A stretch of DNA of 21,222 nt from Deltaproteobacteria bacterium UBA2221 (GTDB lineage: Bacteria; Desulfobacterota; Syntrophorhabdia; Syntrophorhabdales; WCHB1-27), in the NCBI GenBank assembly GCA_002328485.1, contig DCUF01000012.1, positions 32,330-53,551 of the forward strand. Reading direction: 5' to 3'. How positions within the stretch are numbered: position 1 is the stretch's first letter; every line of letters begins with the position of its first letter. Below the pieces are notes generated by a model. It was not told the origin of the DNA and ran no database searches. It worked only from the letters and a program-made list of their open reading frames with translations. Below are positions 8,271 to 15,693 of the stretch, piece after piece. The translations under genes and the position numbers were made by a program.

Positions 8271-8376
8271 CAAAGTCGAGGAGATGAACTGGGAACCGAG
8301 GGCTGCATTGCTCCTGCTGTGCCATATGATTTGGTTAAGCCTGCTCGATCTGGAGCGTACTCTAGCCGCAATGCCG

Positions 8377-8781
8377 TCACTCTATGACGCGTCTGTGAAC
8401 AAGCGACCAGTAGCGGAAGCGTTTTGGCATATGACTACCCACCATGCCGAAGACAAGGGCAATAGCGAGAATGGATGTCGCCAGGTCTGGACGCAGATGG
8501 ATTAAGCCAAGAACCCCCACATGAATCAACACCATCGCACCTCGGCCCTGATAAGGCCAATGGTAGCTGTGGTAAATCTCGGAGGCGATGAGGCCTATTC
8601 CTGTAGCAATGGTGAGGTAGTACCATGAGAAAAGGCGCTCCGCAGGAACGGCGAAGACTGCGCCCCCAAAGACCACGCTCGCCACCGCTACATGGGCTGT
8701 CCGAAGAGCAACATCCAGATGTCTGCTCCATGCCGGGCGCTTATACTTCTTCTCGGTGGAGGGGATGTCAACAACTTGCAT
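8377..8781 (-). CDS. orphan four-helix membrane protein
   Basis: I do not recognise the family. From ATG at 8781 the protein is 134 aa. A short polar N-terminus (MQVVDIPSTEKKYKRPAWSRH) is followed by four likely membrane helices: AHVAVASVVFGGAVFAV, LFSWYYLTIATGIGLIASE, AMVLIHVGVLGLIHL and LATSILAIALVFGMVGSHM. Several His lie in or at the edges of helices (RTAH, YHSYH, LIH twice, GSH), a pattern compatible with heme or metal binding, though unproven. No clear Shine-Dalgarno precedes 8781. An in-frame ATG at 8847 would add 22 residues (MMIRRSSREGCIFLC...) but also lacks a ribosome site. An AT-rich TATTATATAT stretch just upstream of 8781 could be the -10 region. It appears to stand alone, transcribed toward iclR. 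Confidence 0.6.
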   Translation of the reverse strand: MQVVDIPSTEKKYKRPAWSRHLDVALRTAHVAVASVVFGGAVFAVPAERLFSWYYLTIATGIGLIASEIYHSYHWPYQGRGAMVLIHVGVLGLIHLRPDLATSILAIALVFGMVGSHMPKRFRYWSLVHRRVIE

Positions 8782-9037
8782 GAAGCAATATATAATAGAT
8801 AGGCAGAGAAAAATGCAACCCTCTCTGGATGATCTGCGGATCATCAATGGGGACTGCGGGCTGAACTGGCAGATCTGTTCCCTGCACCAAAACGCTATGT
8901 CATCACCAGGGATATGCCTCTCACAGGACAGGCAACGATTTCCGGGGTAAAAGTGGTTGCAATGCGGCGGCCGTCAGAGGACAATGTAGCGAGGCGATGT
9001 CCGGCGATAGAGGCTCATCGGCTAAGCAGGAGGACCA

Positions 9038-9964
9038 ATGGCTACAACACCCTATGATATTGTCTTCATCGGCCATATATCCATAGACGAGATCCAACGA
9101 TTCCAGGGCCGTTCGAGTGTCGAGACGGGAGGAGCGGCGTTCTATTCCTCCGTGGCGGCCTGTCTGCCGGGTCTGAAAATCGCTGTCCTCACCCGTATGG
9201 CCCCCGAGGATTACCATCGCTTCGATCCCCTTAAGGAAAAAGGTATCGAGGTTTTTGTCCAGCCGTCAACGGAGACGACCCATTTGCGGGTGGTTCACGA
9301 GACCGACAATCCGGATCACCGAGACATATTTCAGACCACGAGTGCCGGCTTTTTTGAAGACGAGCAGATCATCTTTTCCGAGAAACCCCGTCTGGTTCAC
9401 ATTGGCGCCCTCACGGACCGGGAGTTCACCGTCGAATTTATGGCCACCCTCAAGGCCCGTGGGTACGATCTTTCTGTGGACATACAGAGCTTTGTGCGCC
9501 AGGTCGACCCAGACACCGGTATCATTCAGTTTCGTGATGTCCCTCGAAAAAGGGAAATCGTCGCCATGGCCAAGGCCGTGAAACTTGATGTGGTCGAAGC
9601 AGAGTTGCTGACCGGAACGGCAGATCTGTCCCAAGCAGCCCGCACGGTCGAGGAATGGGGTAGCCTCGAAACGATGATTACACGGGCCGACGGAGTTCTG
9701 ATCCGGTCTTTTGGGCGGGAATATTATGAGCCCTTTACGAACCGTAGCGTGGTAGGAAGGACAGGAAGAGGGGACACCACCTTCGGGGCCTACCTCGCCA
9801 GAAGACTGGACCATCCTATAGAGGAATCTCTCAAGTTTGCCGCTGCCGTGGTTTCCATCAAGATGGAATCACCCGGTCCCTTCAAGGGCAGCATGGAGGA
9901 GATCATGGCGAGGATGGATGCGGCCGGAACGGCTTCGGGAGGTTGTTGTACAACGGATTCGTAG
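9038..9964 (+). CDS. PfkB-family sugar/nucleoside kinase
   Basis: 308-aa ribokinase-fold kinase that transfers phosphate from ATP to a sugar or nucleoside; the substrate is unknown. Evidence: the N-terminal strand YDIVFIGHISIDE; the substrate-side glycine motif ETGGAAFYSSVA at 29-40; and the PfkB signature GRGDTTFGAY at 243-252, with D246 as catalytic base. The usual GAGD anion-hole motif reads GRGD. ATG at 9038 has an excellent AGGAGG seven bases upstream. The C-terminus ends with an unusual GGCCTTDS tail. It is a single gene on the plus strand, and its neighbours give no pathway clue. Cytosolic. Confidence 0.88.
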   Translation: MATTPYDIVFIGHISIDEIQRFQGRSSVETGGAAFYSSVAACLPGLKIAVLTRMAPEDYHRFDPLKEKGIEVFVQPSTETTHLRVVHETDNPDHRDIFQTTSAGFFEDEQIIFSEKPRLVHIGALTDREFTVEFMATLKARGYDLSVDIQSFVRQVDPDTGIIQFRDVPRKREIVAMAKAVKLDVVEAELLTGTADLSQAARTVEEWGSLETMITRADGVLIRSFGREYYEPFTNRSVVGRTGRGDTTFGAYLARRLDHPIEESLKFAAAVVSIKMESPGPFKGSMEEIMARMDAAGTASGGCCTTDS

Positions 9965-10092
9965 AGTCCTCCTGTAGGAAAGGCAGGGAGGCTGGTGGAT
10001 AGGCCATCCCACCACAGGAGCAGAGGGGCGAGGATGGGGGTGGCAGGACCGAGTGGCATCCTGGACGAGCCATTCAGTCCGTTCTTCTGCTG

Positions 10093-10842
10093 TCACATTA
10101 TTTGTGCGCCGTTCTGTTCCACCCGTTTTACGAGGATCCATCCCCAGATCCCTCCACCGACACAGGCAAGATTGAGCAAAAGGCTGAAGAAGTCTGTCGC
10201 TCCGCCGAGTACCAGGGCAATGGCCCCGGTGACGGCCAGAACCGCGACCCCGATCCGCCCGAATTTGAGATCGCCCTTATTCAGTTGTACCGCCGAGAGC
10301 AGCAAGAACGCCCCAATAACAACGTTGAGGAACATTCCAAAGGCAAGTCTGCTGGTGTTGGCGTAGGCCCCCCAGAGTTGCTCCAAGCCTGACATGACAA
10401 GGTATAGCTGGAGGATACCGACCAGGTTTGCAGCAACCCCGAAAAAGAGGATCATTCTGACCCGTTGAAGCTCCCCACTTAACGGGTAAGGTCCACCCGG
10501 TGGGTTGCGAGGCGGGGGAAGGGTTTGGGTCCCCCCTTTTCCGATTGGCCAGCCGCAGCGGATGCAAAACCGGCTTCCCTCCGGACTGACCGTCCCACAG
10601 GCGATGCATGGCAGGGTTGTGGGGCTGGTCATCGTCAGGGGTGGTTCAACATTCACTTGGGGAACGGCGTTTCCACAGAATGCGCAAAACTTACTCCCGG
10701 CAGGATTCTCCTTACCGCAGGCGCTGCACGCGCAAGTCGGGGACGGCCTTTCCGGCGCGTTGTCCAAAATCGGGCTCCCGCACCCCGTACAAAATTTCAT
10801 TCCCGGTTCAGCGCCTAAACCGCAGTTGGGACACTGTGCCAT
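10093..10842 (-). CDS. membrane protein with three N-terminal zinc ribbons
   Basis: 249-aa protein from ATG at 10842, chosen because GAGAGGAG lies about 7 bases upstream. ATG at 10848 would add two residues and is too close to the ribosome site; a longer upstream frame exists without support. Three tandem CxxC...CxxC zinc ribbons lie at C4/7/18/21, about C41/44/53/56 (the middle one with an extra C37/C39) and C79/82/93/96. A Pro/Gly-rich linker (105-122) and four predicted membrane helices (about 129-150, 166-186, 195-215, 217-238) follow. No enzymatic motif is seen. The topology suggests a cytosolic metal- or protein-binding head on a membrane anchor. It is divergent from the zinc-ribbon peptidase operon and shares its domain style, so a common process is likely. 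Confidence 0.75.
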   Translation of the reverse strand: MAQCPNCGLGAEPGMKFCTGCGSPILDNAPERPSPTCACSACGKENPAGSKFCAFCGNAVPQVNVEPPLTMTSPTTLPCIACGTVSPEGSRFCIRCGWPIGKGGTQTLPPPRNPPGGPYPLSGELQRVRMILFFGVAANLVGILQLYLVMSGLEQLWGAYANTSRLAFGMFLNVVIGAFLLLSAVQLNKGDLKFGRIGVAVLAVTGAIALVLGGATDFFSLLLNLACVGGGIWGWILVKRVEQNGAQIM

Positions 10843-10976
10843 GAGCATGTCTCCTCTCGTTGTGGTGGTTGTTATGCTAACCGATCCGTCATTCATCTCT
10901 TGCGCCCATCCCGGACCGCAACCAGAGACAGACGCCTGTCAAGATGTCTCTCCCTCCGTGCTCCTTCTGAAGTCCG

Positions 10977-11005
10977 ACTATAAGATAGGCCCCGGGCTTT
11001 GTCAA
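10977..11005 (-). promoter_or_regulatory. promoter of the membrane zinc-ribbon gene
   Basis: Minus strand TTGACA (11005-11000), a 17-base spacer, then TATAGT (10982-10977): close to the sigma70 consensus. It implies a 5' leader of about 125 bases. The leader contains overlapping inverted repeats (GAGACA/TGTCTC at 10925-10950 and GACAG/CTGTC inside it) that could form alternative hairpins. The rest of the 10843-11145 gap holds only this and the plus-strand promoter. Confidence 0.6.
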
Positions 11006-11097
11006 CAGGATATTCTTCGAAAAACAACCGTATTTCTGGAGCAAGCCGGGGCCGAGGTCCCCCAGTTATTCCTGCTGTCCAAGCCGGCTGATTTTCA

Positions 11098-11126
11098 TTG
11101 ACATTATATCGAATAACGGCGAAAAT
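11098..11126 (+). promoter_or_regulatory. promoter of the M48 zinc-ribbon operon
   Basis: TTGACA at 11098-11103, a 17-base spacer, then GAAAAT at 11121-11126. The -35 is perfect and the -10 matches four of six bases. Transcription would start around 11133, giving a very short leader before ATG 11146. Confidence 0.45.
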
Positions 11127-11145
11127 CGGCCTATCGGTGCGTATC

Positions 11146-12870
11146 ATGTTTTGTACCAACTGCGGCAAACCCGTCCTGTCCACCGCGCGGTTCTGCAACC
11201 AGTGTGGTCAGGCGCTTGCAACTCCGGCCACCGGTGAACGACACTGCCTTAGCTGCCATATGTCCTTGCCCCGAGACAGCACCGTATGTTCTTCCTGCGG
11301 AACGGATCATCGGTCCTGCAACGGTTGTGGGGAACTGCTCCTTTCCGATTCGAGGGTTTGCCGGAGCTGCAGCCAGGTGGACGGCATTCCTCCCGGCTTC
11401 CAGGTCGCGGCCGTAGAATACCAGCACCCGTCAATGGGCCGCGTCAATCAGTTGCTGCGCGGCAACAGTATCATAAAGAAGACGGCTGAGCAGATCTCCA
11501 CGAAGGTGGGCAAACCATGGTACGAATCCACCTTTACCACTGTCAGGACAGGCGAGAAGCAGTACCCGGCGGTCTATGAAGTCGGGGCTATTGCTGCTCA
11601 ACGGGTGGGCATCAGACGTATGCCCAACCTTTACATCGAGATGGGACGGGCCTATCAGTCGGCCACCTTCGGCTCGGAAATGGATGCTTTCATCAACGTG
11701 GGGTCATTTATTCCGAGACTCCTCAACCATAAGGAACTTCTCTTTGTGATCGGCCACGAATATGGCCACCTTCTCGCCAGTCATGCCTTATGGATGACCG
11801 TAAGGACGTTCCTGGTGGGGGAAAAGAAGGATAGCCTCATGTCGAACGGCATCATCACCCTCCTGGACATCAGCAAGTGGCTCGAATCCGGCGTAGAAGC
11901 CCTGTTCACAAGCTGGCTTCAGGTAGCCGATTTCACCGCTGACCGGCTGGGTCTTTTGGTGACCGGCGATTTCGAGCTGGCCAGAAAGGCTCTCTTCCTG
12001 CTCTATCTCAAATCCCGTAGGGAGGCTGACGAACTGGACATCGAGGCCTGGGCTAAAGAACAGGAGGCCCAGGCCTCTACCATGAGCAAGATGAGCCAGT
12101 TCACTAGCTCGACTCCATACCTTAGCGTTCGCCTGCGGGAACTGAGAGAATTTTATAACTCCCCGCAATATTCAGCTCTGAGACATAAGATCGAGTCACG
12201 GTCCGGTATTTCCCTTGAAGGGCTTTTTGACAACAAGGGCATGCTCCAAAAATTCTCGAAACATCCAGGTCCTGTCAAAGCAGCCTCTTCCCAGTCTCCC
12301 CCAGCCACGTCAGGAGGGGAGAACCCACAGATCAGGGTTCCGACAAGGAAGGCAATAAAGGGAAACTGCCCTCACTGCAAGGCCGGTCTTGCCCTTCCCC
12401 TCAATGACCTTCCGAGACAGGAGACGGTCCAGATAACGTGCGCCGCCTGTCAGCGCCAATTCTCTCTCAATCTTGCCAGAATTCTTGGTCCCGATCACCT
12501 TGAGACGGCTCCCGCACAGGAAGAACCGGGATTGGGAAGACTCTTCCCTAAGAATACCGATCCATGCGTAACAGGCACGAAACCCTCGGATCAGAGGGAC
12601 GAAACCGGCGTGTCGCAAAAAAGACCGGCGGCGCCTGAAACCTTGGGGCCACCCGTCGAAAGGCCCGCCGCGAACAACGGGATGACCATGAAGGTCCTGA
12701 AGGGTGTGTGCCCCGGCTGTGCCGCTCCTTTCGCGATCCCTTTTGACAAAGTGCCTGCGAGGCCCTCTGTCCAGGTCCGTTGCAAGGCTTGCGGGAAGGT
12801 CTTTTCCCTGGTTCTCGGAAAACTCGGAATGCCAAAAGAAAAGCGCGGAGGAACGATACTCAAGGGCTAA
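11146..12870 (+). CDS. M48-type zinc metallopeptidase flanked by zinc ribbons
   Basis: 574-aa protein. The N-terminus has zinc-ribbon pairs CTNCG/CNQCG (3-20), CLSCH/CSSCG (34-51) and CNGCG/CRSCS (58-75). The middle (about 85-345) is an M48-like domain with the zinc motif HEYGH at 204-208 and ADFTADRLGL at 261-270. In M48 enzymes this second site usually reads E-x-x-A-D; here the Glu ligand appears as Asp262. The C-terminus has two ribbons of the MJ0042 type (CPHC...CAAC at 408-435, CPGC...CKAC at 522-549) joined by disordered linkers. No clear signal peptide; the hydrophobic stretches are modest, so it is probably cytosolic or peripheral, unlike HtpX. ATG at 11146 is chosen because it places the first ribbon at residue 3; the ribosome site is weak. 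Likely first gene of an operon with the next two. Substrate unknown. Confidence 0.8.
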   Translation: MFCTNCGKPVLSTARFCNQCGQALATPATGERHCLSCHMSLPRDSTVCSSCGTDHRSCNGCGELLLSDSRVCRSCSQVDGIPPGFQVAAVEYQHPSMGRVNQLLRGNSIIKKTAEQISTKVGKPWYESTFTTVRTGEKQYPAVYEVGAIAAQRVGIRRMPNLYIEMGRAYQSATFGSEMDAFINVGSFIPRLLNHKELLFVIGHEYGHLLASHALWMTVRTFLVGEKKDSLMSNGIITLLDISKWLESGVEALFTSWLQVADFTADRLGLLVTGDFELARKALFLLYLKSRREADELDIEAWAKEQEAQASTMSKMSQFTSSTPYLSVRLRELREFYNSPQYSALRHKIESRSGISLEGLFDNKGMLQKFSKHPGPVKAASSQSPPATSGGENPQIRVPTRKAIKGNCPHCKAGLALPLNDLPRQETVQITCAACQRQFSLNLARILGPDHLETAPAQEEPGLGRLFPKNTDPCVTGTKPSDQRDETGVSQKRPAAPETLGPPVERPAANNGMTMKVLKGVCPGCAAPFAIPFDKVPARPSVQVRCKACGKVFSLVLGKLGMPKEKRGGTILKG

Positions 12871-12929
12871 GACGGGGGTGCTACAGGCAAAGCTGTGATC
12901 GAACCCGCCAATTCTTACAGGAGGAAACC

Positions 12930-14255
12930 ATGCAGCTTTTCGGCGACATCAACCAAGAAGGCCTGGCGCTTATGGGCGGCGCAGAGGGCACCGACGGAGA
13001 GGCCCCTGTTGTGGGCACCAGGGTGTTTGATTCCGACGGCGATGGCAGGAATGATTTGGTGCTCGTGGATAGTAACAACGACGGCAAGGTTGAGGGGGTA
13101 GTTCGCAGTATCGACAGTGATGGCGATGGCAGGAATGACACCTTCATTCAGTACAACGAGGACGGGAGCGTGGCCTCCATCGGTCGGGTAAACCCCATGA
13201 CAGGGCAGTTTGAGGTGGTCTACGAGGAACCGGACTTGATTGACAAAATACTCGATTTTCTTGGACTCAACGACCTGGACCCCCCGGAGGCAGAGCTTTT
13301 TACCACCTTTGACGACCCCTACCTCATGGAGACCTTCGGCACCTATGGTGTCGAAGCCCCGGATGTTTCCTACGAATCGGTGGTGCTGGATTCCTCTGAT
13401 ATCGTGGAGGTACCTGAGGAAGAGTGGCAGACTATTGAAGATGGCGTCACGGTAGTGGAGGACCAAGCAACATTAGGTGGCATATCCCTGGTTGACGGCG
13501 GCGAAGGGGTATCTTATGGTGACACCGCTCCGGTTGAGTGGACGGCTGTCGCGGAGGATACGGCGGGGTCGGTAACCCAGACAGATTCAGACTCCCCCGC
13601 GGAAGAACCCTCTTCTTCAGAGACCTCCGAAAAACCGACCCCCATGGTGGTCGGCATAGAGGATCGAAGTGGTGGAGAGGGATCAAGTTTGTGGGCTAAG
13701 GTTGATATGGATGGCGACAGGCTCGCAGACACGGAGGCCCAAATATCTAAGGGAGGGGTGGGCGAATATTATGCCGACATCAATCAGGATGGATATTCCG
13801 AGACCGTCGCCCATGATCAGGATATGGATGGGCGTATCGATACCGTGGATACCACCGGGAAGGGAAGCTCCATAGACCAGGTGGATGCTGCCCAGGTGGT
13901 AGACCCCGCCTCCGACCACTTGATTGATAAGCACCACGGGGAAGATGATGGGACTGCGGCCGCCCCTGCTGAACAGGGCGAGTCGGACCAAATCGATGGG
14001 TCATGGGAGGTCGCGGACATAGACGTGGCAGTCGACGAAACCCCCTACGAAAGGGAGGCAACGGACGCCGATGACGGAGGCAGCGAGGATGCCGGGGCCT
14101 GCGAAAGCACCTCCTACGATTCCGACATAACCGATGGCGGGGCCACCTATGACGCCGGATCTATAGACGCCGGAACGTCCTACGATGCAGGTTCATCCAG
14201 TTCTTACGATTCCAGCGATTCCACCGGTCCATATGACCCGGATGGGAGCGTGTAA
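12930..14255 (+). CDS. acidic EF-hand-loop repeat protein
   Basis: 441-aa very acidic protein from ATG 12930 (AGGAGG about 6 bases upstream). It has two sets of calcium-loop-like repeats: DSDGDGRND at 34-42, DSNNDGKVE at 47-55 and DSDGDGRND at 62-70; then DMDGDRLAD at 259-267, DINQDGYSE at 283-291 and DQDMDGRID at 296-304. They alternate with short beta-like segments, as in dockerin or thrombospondin type 3 repeats and some actinobacterial DxDGDG proteins. Between them is a Glu/Asp/Ser-rich linker. The C-terminus (about 395-441) is low-complexity YDAGS/SYDS repeats. I see no signal peptide or sorting signal, which is unusual for such repeats. It lies 59 bases after the peptidase and 53 before the next zinc-ribbon gene, so it is probably co-expressed. 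It may be a calcium-responsive scaffold or a peptidase partner; this is inference. Confidence 0.75.
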   Translation: MQLFGDINQEGLALMGGAEGTDGEAPVVGTRVFDSDGDGRNDLVLVDSNNDGKVEGVVRSIDSDGDGRNDTFIQYNEDGSVASIGRVNPMTGQFEVVYEEPDLIDKILDFLGLNDLDPPEAELFTTFDDPYLMETFGTYGVEAPDVSYESVVLDSSDIVEVPEEEWQTIEDGVTVVEDQATLGGISLVDGGEGVSYGDTAPVEWTAVAEDTAGSVTQTDSDSPAEEPSSSETSEKPTPMVVGIEDRSGGEGSSLWAKVDMDGDRLADTEAQISKGGVGEYYADINQDGYSETVAHDQDMDGRIDTVDTTGKGSSIDQVDAAQVVDPASDHLIDKHHGEDDGTAAAPAEQGESDQIDGSWEVADIDVAVDETPYEREATDADDGGSEDAGACESTSYDSDITDGGATYDAGSIDAGTSYDAGSSSSYDSSDSTGPYDPDGSV

Positions 14256-14308
14256 CGACTATGGTTTGTGTACGACCATAATATCACTGAGAAGAGGGGG
14301 TTTAGACC

Positions 14309-15139
14309 ATGATTAAGTGTCCGACCTGCGGGCTTGAAGGACCTGATGGCAGCAAGTTTTGTGGAGGGTGTGGGAAACCACTTTTCTCCAACTCTACTCC
14401 GTCTGCGACACGATGTCCCTCCTGCCATGCCGAGATAACCCAGGGCATACGTTTCTGTGGAAAATGCGGCACAAGGGTAGAGGGACCGGCTACAGCCACA
14501 GAGGAGACCACCGGCAATAGTCAAGCTGCGACTGCGTGCCCCGGCTGCGGGGCTCAGAATGTGGCTGATGCCGTCTTTTGTGCCGCCTGCGGTACGAATC
14601 TTCGGGGTGCTACGTCCGCGCTGCCGGGAGGGGCCTCTTCCAGTATGAGCCTGCAGGCCTCTCACTACCTTTCTACCCTCGACAACCGACTCGCCACCTC
14701 GGGGTTCGAACCCTTTGCCGGCTCCCCCATCCTCAGTCTGGATAGAGTCTTCCGGCGTAAGCGATTCGAGCTCATGCAGGTCGGCATGGTCACTACCTTC
14801 TGCGGGCTCAAATGTGTCGATTACCTTTCCGATGTGCGATTCCTTCAATCCTTCAACAAAAGCCTTTTTGACTATGCCCTTGGCAACAAAGGTTTTTTTG
14901 CAAGAAACGCATTCCAGTCCCTTCTAGTCTACGAGGTCGTCGTCACAACCGGCGTTGGATCGGAGATTCAGCACTTTCTCGATTCATACTGGCCGAAGCA
15001 CTGGATGGCCTACGAGTTTGCAGTGGTCGTTGATCTTTCGACGAACAGAATGCTTTGCCACAACGGAACCCCCTTGTGGGGAATGGCTTTTCATATGAGT
15101 TTCAAGAAAGAGGCAGGCAGTCTCTTTGCCCCTCCTTAG
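14309..15139 (+). CDS. three-zinc-ribbon protein with uncharacterised C-terminal domain
   Basis: 276-aa protein; GAGGGGG stands about 8 bases before ATG 14309. The N-terminal third has three regular zinc ribbons: C4/7/18/21, C36/39/50/53 and C77/80/91/94. A short Ala/Gly/Ser linker leads to a roughly 155-residue domain rich in Phe/Tyr/Leu (from HYLSTLDNRLATSGF to the C-terminus) with motifs such as RRKRFELMQVG, FNKSLFDYAL and YWPKHWMAYEFAVVVDLST. I cannot assign this domain to a known family and see no membrane helix. It is likely the third gene of the operon begun by the M48 peptidase. Its ribbons resemble those of the two neighbouring proteins, which hints at a shared partner. Confidence 0.75.
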   Translation: MIKCPTCGLEGPDGSKFCGGCGKPLFSNSTPSATRCPSCHAEITQGIRFCGKCGTRVEGPATATEETTGNSQAATACPGCGAQNVADAVFCAACGTNLRGATSALPGGASSSMSLQASHYLSTLDNRLATSGFEPFAGSPILSLDRVFRRKRFELMQVGMVTTFCGLKCVDYLSDVRFLQSFNKSLFDYALGNKGFFARNAFQSLLVYEVVVTTGVGSEIQHFLDSYWPKHWMAYEFAVVVDLSTNRMLCHNGTPLWGMAFHMSFKKEAGSLFAPP

Positions 15140-15153
15140 CAGCGGGAGGACCC

Positions 15154-15255
15154 ATGGGTTTCCTCGTCATCAAACTTCGATGCAGGAACTGCGGATTCAC
15201 GGGTCTTGCGGAGGCCAAGCCCTCCCGGATCCAGAGCCTCGTCTCCCCAGCCGCT
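15154..15255 (+). pseudogene. possible truncated zinc-ribbon gene fragment
   Basis: ATG 15154 has a good GGGAGG just upstream and begins MGFLVIKLRCRNCGFTGLAE, the first half of a zinc ribbon. The frame stays open to 15489, but from 15256 on it runs antisense through nfeD and contains no second CxxC pair. I read this as the 5' remnant of another zinc-ribbon gene whose 3' part was lost. It could also be a short expressed peptide or chance. Confidence 0.3.
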
Positions 15256-15693
15256 TCAACCAACCTTAAGCTTAATGCCCTGGATCGAAAGAATGGTAAC
15301 GGTGGCCCCTTCCGGGATCTCCCGATCTTCCTCACAGAAGGCGATCCACTCCGATCCACGATAGGTGACCTTGCCTTCACCCCCAGCGGGAATAGAGGCA
15401 GCCACCACCGCCTTCTGGCCTATATATTCCGAGTAATCTCCATGACGAGCCTTCTGGTCGAACATTCGCTTGAGAGCGCTTCTGAATAGCAGGGTTGCGA
15501 CCAGGGAGAAAAGGGAAAAACAGATAAGCTGGCCGACGAGGCCCGGTGTGAGGCCCACCCAGACGGACAAAGCCGTTACAAGGGCACCGATACCAAGAAA
15601 GAAGAGGAAGAAGGTGGAGCTAAAGACGTCGATAATAATGAGGACTATCCCGATGATCGCCCATATCTGGACAGGACCGAGCACTGAGGTCAT
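15256..15693 (-). CDS. short NfeD-family membrane protein (YbbJ-like)
   Basis: 145-aa protein of the short NfeD class, which lacks the N-terminal serine-protease domain. Residues about 8-75 form three hydrophobic helices (IWAIIGIVLIIIDVFSSTFF; FLGIGALVTALSVWVG; LICFSLFSLVATLLF). The C-terminal part (about 88-145; YIGQKAVVAASIPAGGEGKV to the end) is the OB-fold typical of NfeD. Its ATG overlaps the stop of the upstream SPFH gene by 4 bases (ATGA), showing translational coupling. The SPFH-NfeD pair is conserved (E. coli QmcA-YbbJ) and is thought to act in membrane microdomains or membrane-protein quality control. Confidence 0.88.
   Translation of the reverse strand: MTSVLGPVQIWAIIGIVLIIIDVFSSTFFLFFLGIGALVTALSVWVGLTPGLVGQLICFSLFSLVATLLFRSALKRMFDQKARHGDYSEYIGQKAVVAASIPAGGEGKVTYRGSEWIAFCEEDREIPEGATVTILSIQGIKLKVG

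Noticed and set aside
8122..8505. 127-codon plus-strand ORF beginning just after iclR
   Set aside because: No ribosome site, no family features, and its second half is antisense to the membrane-protein gene.
9965..10092. Terminator between the PfkB kinase and the membrane zinc-ribbon gene
   Set aside because: Only imperfect GC-rich pairing (GGTGGAT/ATCCCACC) and no T-tract; not strong enough to list.
12963..13150. Short tandem DNA repeat or CRISPR-like array
   Set aside because: The repeats are protein-level calcium loops (DSDGDGRND) with irregular spacing, not a CRISPR array.
14258..14282. Hairpin between the acidic repeat protein and the next zinc-ribbon gene
   Set aside because: TATGGT/ACCATA is only 6 bp with a 9-base loop and no T-tract; unlikely to terminate the operon.
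14204..14848. 214-codon minus-strand open frame
   Set aside because: Antisense to the zinc-ribbon gene and the acidic repeat protein; no coherent motifs.
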